Source of the DNA: UBA7236 sp035439505
GTDB lineage: Bacteria; Bacteroidota; Bacteroidia; Chitinophagales; BACL12
Assembly: GCA_035439505.1 (NCBI GenBank)
Contig: DAORKJ010000069.1
Span: 1 to 20,616 of the forward strand
Length of the DNA stretch: 20,616 bases
Direction of reading: 5' to 3'
Under the pieces are notes generated by a model. It was not told the origin of the DNA and searched no databases. It saw only the letters and a program-made list of their open reading frames with translations. Below are positions 13,907 to 20,616 of the stretch, piece after piece; position 1 is the first letter of the stretch; every line of letters starts with the position of its first letter. A program made the translations under genes and the position numbers.

Positions 13907-14557
13907 TTAGTTAAAGATTTCAACAATTTGAATTAAATAATAAATAGCACTAATCCCCGCCGCAATTGCAAGTATCCATGTTAATCTATTTAATTGATGT
14001 TGCATTTTGGCTGTTTTGATTGGAGCTTCTTTTGCATCAAGATCGAGCTTAACATCATTTTGGTAACCACCTATTTCGCAGAAATACTCACCATCCCAAG
14101 TAATTAAGTATTCAGCTTTCTTATTAACGTCAATTTCAACTGTAATAAAACCATCTTTTACTAACTGATTTAGACACCTTTGTAAATCATCGTAGCTCAT
14201 CAAACTTTCTTTTGTAACAATACGACTTGCTATTACATGTCCCAAAATTCGGGGTCTTAAATTTTTATCAGAAATGAAAAACTTTAGCACGGTATCAATC
14301 TTTTCAATAGCTGTAAGACTCAGATTAAACCGTGGCAGTTGATAGTAATTTGATAGGTAATTATAAAAGTTTTCGTAAGTGCAATACCGAAGATAGTTGT
14401 CTTCCGTTATTGAAATGTTGAAGGTTTCTTGCAAATATTGATTAAATAAAAAACTATGAAGTGATTCTTCTGCTGATTTCTGCGCTTCATTAGTATAGAG
14501 GATAAAACCATCTTCATAGGCCTTTTCAAAAACTATCTCAAATGCATTCATATTCAA
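13907..14557 (-). CDS. Predicted winged-helix protein with C-terminal membrane anchor
   Basis: The 216-residue protein is not a member of a family I recognise. The N-terminal 110 residues are helical. A winged-helix-like segment follows, with SYDDLQRCLNQLVKDGFITV at about 120-140 and the strand pair KKAEYLITWDGEYF after it. The C-terminus has one membrane helix (about 190-212, LTWILAIAAGISAIYYLIQI). The layout, a cytoplasmic DNA-binding-like domain tethered by a C-terminal helix, is reminiscent of membrane-bound sensors or effectors. It converges on the HNH gene with 80 bp between stops. ATG 14557 is taken; a second Met lies two codons later. Confidence 0.7.
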   Translation of the reverse strand: MNMNAFEIVFEKAYEDGFILYTNEAQKSAEESLHSFLFNQYLQETFNISITEDNYLRYCTYENFYNYLSNYYQLPRFNLSLTAIEKIDTVLKFFISDKNLRPRILGHVIASRIVTKESLMSYDDLQRCLNQLVKDGFITVEIDVNKKAEYLITWDGEYFCEIGGYQNDVKLDLDAKEAPIKTAKMQHQLNRLTWILAIAAGISAIYYLIQIVEIFN

Positions 14558-14764
14558 AACTATTATTTCTTTTTCTAATTATTCAAAAAGTAATTCTTAG
14601 GTTAAATATATTTATTTCTTTGTTTGGCGTTAAACCACGCTCTTTTAAGAATAGTTATATATCATTCACACTGCTATATAATATTTTCGGGATACACCAT
14701 AATCGATATACGTATCTGATTATACGGAAATCTATTTAGCTTTATGCATGGTATATTTTAAGTA

Positions 14765-16033
14765 TCAATATTTTACCCACTTTATTACTTGTCTCCCAGA
14801 AACTGTATATATATCGGTTATATAAATACCATTCATTAATTTACTTATGTCTGCAGTTTTATTTTCACTAAAAAATAAATCAATCTCTTGACCCCAAATT
14901 GACCTTGTTGTAATTTCTAATAATTCAATGTTTTGTGGATTTTTCAAAGTTATTAAAGAGCTTGATAAAGTGGGATAAATGTAACATACATCATAATTTG
15001 GAGTGGTATTTATTGATGTTGTAGTGTCCTTCCCACCACCATCAGTTGTTTTATAGATTTTGTAACAACTGATTGCATAACAAGTGTCTAATCCTGTGCA
15101 AAAGAAATGCCCCATATCATTAAATTCTGGGTCGTCTATTACTGTTGGGTTCCAACTAATCCCGCCATCAAATGTGCGCAATATTTCTACTTTATCTAGA
15201 TCATTGTAAGTAGCTTTGAGATATCCAATCGTATCATTATAAAAGTAGATCCCTGAAATCCATAAGTCTATATCATTATAGTCATATCCACCAAAATCGT
15301 ATGGTAACATCGTCCAGCTTTCACCAAAATCAATTGTCTTCCAAACTCGGCTTTCGTAACCTAATCCATAACCTATAGAATCAGATGGGAAGGAAACACT
15401 ATAAAGTGGGCCATACATGTTTTCGTTAATATACCATGTGTAACCACCGTCCACGGTTTTATAAATAGTCGCATAAGCTATGTCTGAACTGAACTCTCCA
15501 GTTAAATAGCCAATGTTTTCATTCAAGAAAGTAATTGTCCAAATATTAGTAGCTGGGTCTACAATTGTTGACCAAATATTATTTGAATAATAGTTCTCTG
15601 AGATAAAACTATAGCCAAAAGAACCAGTAACCCCTGCGTAAATTACATTACCTCCAGAGACTAATTCCATATCGGCAAAATTCACTGAATTATCTAAAAT
15701 AGGAACATTCCAAGTTGCTCCACCATCATTTGTAATTAATACATTTCCATCGCCAGAATATGGATTACAACAAATCAAACCGGTATCTTGATTAATAAAG
15801 TCTATTATTCTAAAGTCACTTCCATCGTATGATGAGTCAACTATCCAAGTTGCTCCTGCGTTTATTGTTGTTAAGATATGTTTTTGGCCCCCAACTATAT
15901 AACCATTTATCGGAGTTGTAAATATCATATCACTTAAACATCCTACATCATCATTTTCATAGATCAACTCCCACTGAGAAAAACATGATAGATTCAATAC
16001 CATGAAAATTATTAAATAAAAATATTTTTGCAT
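14765..16033 (-). CDS. Secreted YCF48/BNR-repeat protein with T9SS-type tail
   Basis: The 422-residue protein has a signal peptide (residues 1-19, cleavage before Gln in FSQ). At least six propeller blades follow, each ending in the Asp-box-like GG.TW motif: NAGATW (58-63), NDGGATW (102-108), VDGGYTW (194-200), DFGESW (235-240), FDGGISW (288-294) and TTDGGG (329-334). These match YCF48-like photosystem-assembly/BNR repeats widespread in exported Bacteroidota proteins. The C-terminal ~75 residues (from YIYPTLSSSL to VIKWVKY) resemble a type A T9SS sorting domain that would be removed on export to the cell surface. It starts 5 bp after the stop of the gene upstream, so the two are one operon. 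Substrate unknown; more likely surface-adhesive or structural than enzymatic. Confidence 0.9.
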   Translation of the reverse strand: MQKYFYLIIFMVLNLSCFSQWELIYENDDVGCLSDMIFTTPINGYIVGGQKHILTTINAGATWIVDSSYDGSDFRIIDFINQDTGLICCNPYSGDGNVLITNDGGATWNVPILDNSVNFADMELVSGGNVIYAGVTGSFGYSFISENYYSNNIWSTIVDPATNIWTITFLNENIGYLTGEFSSDIAYATIYKTVDGGYTWYINENMYGPLYSVSFPSDSIGYGLGYESRVWKTIDFGESWTMLPYDFGGYDYNDIDLWISGIYFYNDTIGYLKATYNDLDKVEILRTFDGGISWNPTVIDDPEFNDMGHFFCTGLDTCYAISCYKIYKTTDGGGKDTTTSINTTPNYDVCYIYPTLSSSLITLKNPQNIELLEITTRSIWGQEIDLFFSENKTADISKLMNGIYITDIYTVSGRQVIKWVKY

Positions 16034-16038
16034 TACAT

Positions 16039-19000
16039 TTATTCTAATACAATTAATTTATTCAAAGTTCCAATTCGGGTCACCACTTGTACAAGATAAG
16101 TTCCAGCATTAAATTGGCTTATATCAACTTGGCAAAATTTTGATCCAATTTGTCTTGAAATTATGTTTCTTCCTAAAATATCGAATACATTTACTTCAGT
16201 TATTTCAAATCCTGTAATAATGTTAATTATGTCTGTGGTTGGATTCGGAAATAATTCTAAGCCAGATATATCTTCATTATTTTGTAATGAAATATAAGAT
16301 TCAAACATCGAAATATCAAAACCTAAAATATAGCCATCATAATTTTTATACACATCGGTTCCTGTTGCTATACCCAAAGGTGTATCCTGATAGAATGCAT
16401 CTCCTCCAGGATCGCAAAGTGGTTTAAAATCATTCAATTCGGTACCAAAACTTATATTTCCAACCATGTAAACTTCAGGATGTGTATTGTCAGTAGTTAA
16501 AGCAATACCACCATTAGTGGCATTATCTCCTAAAAAAGTAGACCAAACCAATTCCGTTGATTTATTAAACATTGAAATATAAGAAGTTGCATTTTCGTTT
16601 ACGTCATCGAAATATACTCCATCTACTTCAACTAATGGAAATTCATCTATATCAAGATTTAAGTTGCCAGTTACCATAATATAATCGCCCATTTTAGCAA
16701 TATCGCGAATCACATTTCCTGTGGTTCCACCAAAATAAGTTGCCCATAAACGATTCCCATCATCATTTAATTTTATTAAAAAACCTTCGGACTCAAATTC
16801 ACCAGATGGTGAATAAACATCATCGTAGAAGCACTCTGGGCATCCTCCCGCAAAATACCGAGGGAATGCATCTATATCATCCACATCGTGGTCATTTACG
16901 GAACCGACTATAAAAATATTATTATCATTATCTGCTATGAGTGCTGTAGGATCTTCAGAACCATATCCACCGTAATAGGTGCACCAAACTTTTGTTCTAT
17001 AGGCACCATCTGGATGGATTTTCAAAATGTAAGCATCTTGGTTTCCTGAATAAGTTTCTTGAAATGCTCCAGCAGTAGTCGGCAAACCGCTCGAACTTAC
17101 TTGTCCACAAAAAATATAGTCTCTATTTTGATCGATTGCTACATCTGTAAGCCAGTCATAGTAAACGTCTGAACCGCCAAATAAAGTACCCCAAACAGGT
17201 TGGAGTGTTTCATCTAATTCTACAATAAAACCGGACTTGCCCGAAGTATAATAAGGACTGCCCCCACCTGGATTTACGAATGGAAACTCAGCTCCTCCAT
17301 GAGACCTACCAACAATAATTAGTCCATTTTCTACTGTTGTTTCAATCCCATAAATTGTATTAATTGCCTCATCTCCACCAAAATAAGTAAGCCAATTTAA
17401 ATTGCCCCCAAAATCTAATTTTCCAAGAACACCATCAGTAAAAGTATTTTGGTCATTATCAAAATAAGCATCCGCAAATTCCACAACTGGTAAATCGTCG
17501 CTAAGTGTTTGTCCAGCAAATACAATGTCCGAACTTAAATCAGTTAACACGACTGAAGTATTTCCATCATTACCTGACCCTCCTACGTAGGTACTCCAAT
17601 TTGGCTCGTATTTATCCATTCCACCTGCGTTATCAAGATTAAATTTTTCTATAAATATGTCTCGAAACGGACTTAATTCACCAATAAATAATAACTCTGC
17701 TGGGAAGTCATTGGATCGTGTATTACCTGTTGTAAATAATTTGGTATAAGCTGGATGAACATATCCTGTTGTTATGTCCATCATATACTCATCACCCGTA
17801 CCACCATTCCAAGTGCCCCAAATGACATTATCTTCGCAATCAGCACCACCTAATGCCCCCTCTAACTTCATTTCGATAATCAAAGGTAATTCATCATCAT
17901 ATACATCAATATCAAAGCCTATTTCAAAATCATCAATAGACAAAAATTCAGCATCCCAACCTAATGCTACAAACTCTCCGCTTGCATCAATTTGATATGC
18001 ATCCGCAATTGAATGTGTTAATTTACCTAATGAAGTAATTACTTCAAGTTCACCTCCACCTAAAATGTTAACATCTGTTGCGCCATCATATAAAAGCGAT
18101 ATAGGGTCTGCCTGCTCGCTCCATCCTGGTTTAATGATTAAATAATATTTTAAACCGGCGTTATCGAAATAATATTCTAAATCTACATAATCGTATAATT
18201 CAGAAATAATTAATCTATCACTACTACGTGCATTTGTTACACCATCGGGACAATGAGGCAAATAGTAATTTAAATATTCACCTCCTTGACTCACAGCCCT
18301 ATGTATAGATTTGCTCGTATTGCTTCCGGTGAAAGTAAGGTCTACTCTGGCTAAAGTGTCGTTTATTGTTGTGTTTGTGTCTATTCGCGACCAAACATAA
18401 CTTAAAACATCATCTGAAAAATATAATGAAGGATTATGACGATGAGTATAATATTTTATATCATTTCTAATCTCATCCTCAGTATCTTTTATTTGTCCTT
18501 TATTTTCAAAAAAGGTGAATGATGAAGTATGTTCCATTTCGTCATCGGGTGGAATTATATAACTCACGCTATTATATTTAATTAGTCGATTTGTGGCTGT
18601 AGAAATTCCATAAGATTTACCTCCAACATAAAACACTCCGTCAACATCTGCCTTAACAAAATTTACCTTATCATCATATTTATCAGGGCTGTCATATTGC
18701 TCCAACCAAAGCAAATCTCCATCAGAATTATAAATCGCTGTTAAAAAGTCTAAACTTTGACCATTATCTACATTACCAGCAATAACAACATTTCCACCTG
18801 TAACACTACTAATTTTTAGTCCTACGGCATCCAGACCTGAATTTGGTGCATCAATTTGCTTATACCATTGAAGTGTGCCAGCACTATTATATTTCACTAA
18901 TAGCATTGAACGAGTTTGATCTTCCTTTGTAACCCAACCGGACACATAAACATTGTCATCTAAATCCACAATAACTCCATGTGCCTCGTCATCTAATTCT

Positions 19001-19908
19001 GCGTGGTCATGATTTTTAGCCCAAACTAAATCAAGGTCAGGTTCTAATTTAACAGTACGCATATTAAATCCTTCATCTACAACTGAAGCTCTACCCGTTA
19101 TATAGATATTTCCTGAAGCATCCACATCCGCACCATATACTTGGTCAAAGCCGCTACCAGAGGCTGAGTTGCGATTTGTATTTACTTGCGCGCCAGTACT
19201 AGTGTTATATTGCACAGCGGCGAAGTCCCAATCTCCGGGAATATTTTCACTTGCGCCAATTACAACAACAGTTGAACCAGGTCCGCTTCTTACAATCGCT
19301 GCTGCATCTTGATCCGATGCATAGTCGTATCTTGAAGTCCATTGTGCGGTGCCTGATGAGTTGTATTTTATTGTGCAATAATCACCAAGTGTTGTGCTAC
19401 CATAACTATAACCTGTCACATAAACATTACCTGAACCATCTACATAAATATCTGTAGGGATATCATAAAAATTACCTGGGCCATTATAAGTTGCAGTCCA
19501 TTGTTGTGTTCCAGACGAATTATATTTTATTACGATATAATCATATTTATTTGTTGCATCTACCCAAGTAGCTGCACCAACATATACATTTCCTGAACCA
19601 TCAACCTCTATTGCAGTTCCGTAATCATTTTCGTCAGCATTATCATTTTCTACCTCCCACTGAACTACACCGGATGAATTGTATTTTGTTGTTAAAATAT
19701 TTGCTTTTTCGGTTACAGAAATAGTATTTGTCGTTACATAAATATTACCAGAGCCGTCAACTTTCGACGCGCTGTAATCTATAGTGTCAGGGATCCCAGT
19801 AGATTGAACCCAGTCCTCTATTAAATAAAGCTGTCCATTTGCGTTTAAATTACATGTAAGTGCTATCAGAATTAATAAGCTCTTGTAGAATTGTATTTGA
19901 GTTTTCAT
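16039..19908 (-). CDS. Large secreted SBBP beta-propeller protein with T9SS-type tail
   Basis: The 1289-residue protein begins with a signal peptide (MKTQIQFYKSLLILIALTCN, cleaved near ANGQ). Residues about 35-450 are SBBP-type propeller repeats with the recurring DGSGNVYV(T/A)G and YNSSGTxQW strands. A middle domain begins with FFENKGQIKDT near residue 465 and runs to about 700; this ENKGQ domain regularly accompanies SBBP repeats in Bacteroidota. A second propeller region follows to about 1200 (repeats such as WSTYVGGSGNDG, WLTYFGG, WCTYYGG). The end, LELFPNPTTDIINI through GRNIISRQ and FNAGTYLVQV, is a standard type A T9SS sorting domain. Exported to the surface or medium; ligand unknown. 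First gene of a two-gene operon with the YCF48-repeat protein. Confidence 0.92.
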   Translation of the reverse strand: MKTQIQFYKSLLILIALTCNLNANGQLYLIEDWVQSTGIPDTIDYSASKVDGSGNIYVTTNTISVTEKANILTTKYNSSGVVQWEVENDNADENDYGTAIEVDGSGNVYVGAATWVDATNKYDYIVIKYNSSGTQQWTATYNGPGNFYDIPTDIYVDGSGNVYVTGYSYGSTTLGDYCTIKYNSSGTAQWTSRYDYASDQDAAAIVRSGPGSTVVVIGASENIPGDWDFAAVQYNTSTGAQVNTNRNSASGSGFDQVYGADVDASGNIYITGRASVVDEGFNMRTVKLEPDLDLVWAKNHDHAELDDEAHGVIVDLDDNVYVSGWVTKEDQTRSMLLVKYNSAGTLQWYKQIDAPNSGLDAVGLKISSVTGGNVVIAGNVDNGQSLDFLTAIYNSDGDLLWLEQYDSPDKYDDKVNFVKADVDGVFYVGGKSYGISTATNRLIKYNSVSYIIPPDDEMEHTSSFTFFENKGQIKDTEDEIRNDIKYYTHRHNPSLYFSDDVLSYVWSRIDTNTTINDTLARVDLTFTGSNTSKSIHRAVSQGGEYLNYYLPHCPDGVTNARSSDRLIISELYDYVDLEYYFDNAGLKYYLIIKPGWSEQADPISLLYDGATDVNILGGGELEVITSLGKLTHSIADAYQIDASGEFVALGWDAEFLSIDDFEIGFDIDVYDDELPLIIEMKLEGALGGADCEDNVIWGTWNGGTGDEYMMDITTGYVHPAYTKLFTTGNTRSNDFPAELLFIGELSPFRDIFIEKFNLDNAGGMDKYEPNWSTYVGGSGNDGNTSVVLTDLSSDIVFAGQTLSDDLPVVEFADAYFDNDQNTFTDGVLGKLDFGGNLNWLTYFGGDEAINTIYGIETTVENGLIIVGRSHGGAEFPFVNPGGGSPYYTSGKSGFIVELDETLQPVWGTLFGGSDVYYDWLTDVAIDQNRDYIFCGQVSSSGLPTTAGAFQETYSGNQDAYILKIHPDGAYRTKVWCTYYGGYGSEDPTALIADNDNNIFIVGSVNDHDVDDIDAFPRYFAGGCPECFYDDVYSPSGEFESEGFLIKLNDDGNRLWATYFGGTTGNVIRDIAKMGDYIMVTGNLNLDIDEFPLVEVDGVYFDDVNENATSYISMFNKSTELVWSTFLGDNATNGGIALTTDNTHPEVYMVGNISFGTELNDFKPLCDPGGDAFYQDTPLGIATGTDVYKNYDGYILGFDISMFESYISLQNNEDISGLELFPNPTTDIINIITGFEITEVNVFDILGRNIISRQIGSKFCQVDISQFNAGTYLVQVVTRIGTLNKLIVLE

Positions 19909-20011
19909 ATCAAAAGAATTTAAAGGGTTTTTTAAAAATAATTATGAAAATTAGTTATAAAAAAATAGATTGTCAAAAATTAAAAGTTAAATTATTGTCA
20001 TTTATAGTCAA

Positions 20012-20031
20012 ATTCACGGTTTTCCGTGAAT
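20012..20031. repeat. Perfect hairpin in the leader of the SBBP gene
   Basis: ATTCACGG-TTTT-CCGTGAAT: an 8-bp perfect stem with a four-T loop, about 105 bp upstream of the start codon. May be an operator or leader hairpin. Confidence 0.5.
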
Positions 20032-20121
20032 CCTAAATAATAGACACTAATAATATTAAATTTAATATAATCAATCTTCGCAAAGGTTGTCCGATTCTGC
20101 CTAAGAAATAAAATCTCTCCA

Positions 20122-20129
20122 CAAAGGTA
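20122..20129 (-). promoter_or_regulatory. Possible -7 box for the SBBP operon
   Basis: On the minus strand the bases read TACCTTTG, a full match to TAnnTTTG. It is the only such match in the intergenic DNA before the SBBP start and would give a leader of roughly 205 nt. No clear -33 element is seen at 19-21 bp because the hairpin arm at 20142-20155 occupies the site. Confidence 0.4.
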
Positions 20130-20141
20130 TTATGCCCTTCA

Positions 20142-20226
20142 CATATTTTTCAGGAATTCCGGCATAAACGCAAAAGCCAGCGCACAAAAAGGCCAGCGCT
20201 TTATTCCGTTCCTCCTGAAAAATATG
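20142..20226. repeat. Extended hairpin element with 14-bp terminal inverted repeats
   Basis: CATATTTTTCAGGA (20142-20155) is exactly complementary to TCCTGAAAAATATG (20213-20226). Inside, CCGG-ATAAACGC pairs with GCGC-TTTAT-CCG with a small internal loop, and the octamer GCCAGCGC occurs twice near the apex. The whole forms one long rod-like hairpin. It could be a structured leader RNA or a small non-autonomous inverted-repeat element; no target-site duplication was identified. Confidence 0.6.
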
Positions 20227-20521
20227 TTCCGGTCATAATGAGTAAGTTCCTTTCTTTTTATTTTTTTCTCTTTTTTATTTTTCTTTGAGATGTATCTATG
20301 TAGAAAATCGAAAACAAAAAAAGCAAGGGCTCGGAAGGACTCCGATAACCCTCGCTATCCCCATGAAAACACAATATAAAAATAGATTTTTATATATTCC
20401 CAAACAACATTTGATTGAAAAAATATAAAAAACCCACAGACCATTTCGGCTGTGGGTTCACACCATACATCCCAATTAGGGGTTAAACAAGCATTGCAAG
20501 CAAAACACAACAAAGCTGCAA
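20227..20521. other. Intergenic region with T-rich stretch and two minus-strand terminators
   Basis: Begins with a polypyrimidine tract (about 20250-20292). The hairpin AGCAAGGG/CCCTCGCT with inner TCGGA/TCCGA (20322-20356) and its A-run on the left would act as a minus-strand terminator, behind the stronger one at 20431-20458. No gene is called here. Confidence 0.5.
20431..20458 (-). terminator. Intrinsic terminator of the right-edge gene
   Basis: AACCCACAG (20431-20439) pairs perfectly with CTGTGGGTT (20450-20458). On the minus strand the stem is followed by a T-run (complement of the A-run at 20419-20432). It lies about 65 bp beyond the stop codon of the partial minus-strand gene. Confidence 0.75.
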
Positions 20522-20616
20522 TCAATCTGCAGTTTCTTCATTCCCAATATCTTCCCGCATTTCATGCAGTTGGTTATTAAGGATAAAATCCACAGCCCGT
20601 TGTGCTTTTGAACTGG
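20522..20616 (-). CDS. C-terminal fragment of an unidentified protein, truncated by the window edge
   Basis: A minus-strand frame enters from the right edge and ends at TGA 20524-20522. The 31 visible residues contain SSKAQRAVDFILNNQLHEMR followed by an acidic end (EDIGNEETAD). They are helical and charged; too short to name. A good terminator follows, which supports this being a real gene end. Confidence 0.55.
   Translation of the reverse strand, partial: SSKAQRAVDFILNNQLHEMREDIGNEETAD

Noticed and set aside
10261..20616. Right-hand attachment site or intact tRNA-Phe
   Set aside because: I looked for the anticodon-arm and T-arm sequences of the left fragment on both strands and saw no second copy, so no right end is called.

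Overview
The window looks like a piece of a draft chromosome from a member of the Bacteroidota. Three secreted proteins are of the type IX secretion kind typical of that phylum (two carry recognisable C-terminal sorting tails, the third runs off the window). The best promoter candidates fit the phylum's TAnnTTTG -7 box, genes lack strong Shine-Dalgarno sites, and intergenic DNA is very AT-rich. Two runs of exactly 100 N (1395-1494, 2702-2801) are scaffold gaps of unknown true size. One interrupts a gene and one sits inside a tandem repeat.

Layout. 1-1609: N-terminal part of a secreted FG-GAP/VCBS-repeat protein on the minus strand. 1961-2257: a small GIY-YIG nuclease. 2310-2966: a block of palindromic repeats, a 60-bp tandem array and a long hairpin abutting the 3' end of a tRNA-Phe fragment. 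2967-3013: the 3' part of tRNA-Phe, read as the attachment site of an integrated element. 3173-4396: tyrosine integrase pointing into the element. 4411-5226: a T5orf172/GIY-YIG-like protein. 5255-5335: a strong compound palindrome. 5340-10260: a tightly packed minus-strand mobilization operon. In transcription order it encodes a coiled-coil membrane protein, a VWA-like lipoprotein, a tiny membrane protein, a VirD4/TraG-type coupling ATPase, a MobC-like protein and a relaxase. There are no type IV secretion channel genes, so this is an integrative mobilizable element that brings its own coupling protein and would borrow a mating channel.

10261-12688 is 2.4 kb without a convincing protein gene but rich in RNA-like structure: two candidate small RNAs behind TATCTTTG promoters (about 10566-10655 and 11484-11587) and a dense group of hairpins at 12081-12590 ending in a T-run. 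Then come a small winged-helix-like ORF, an HNH endonuclease (12885-13826) and a convergent winged-helix/membrane-anchor protein (13907-14557).

14765-19908 holds two adjacent minus-strand genes for large secreted proteins: a YCF48/BNR-type propeller and a 1289-residue SBBP-repeat protein, both with T9SS-like C-terminal tails. The far right has a hairpin element (20142-20226), terminator-like hairpins and the C-terminus of an unidentified minus-strand gene. No second copy of the tRNA-Phe 3' segment was seen, so the right boundary of the element is undetermined. It may lie beyond the window, or the right part may be host chromosome joined through a decayed end.
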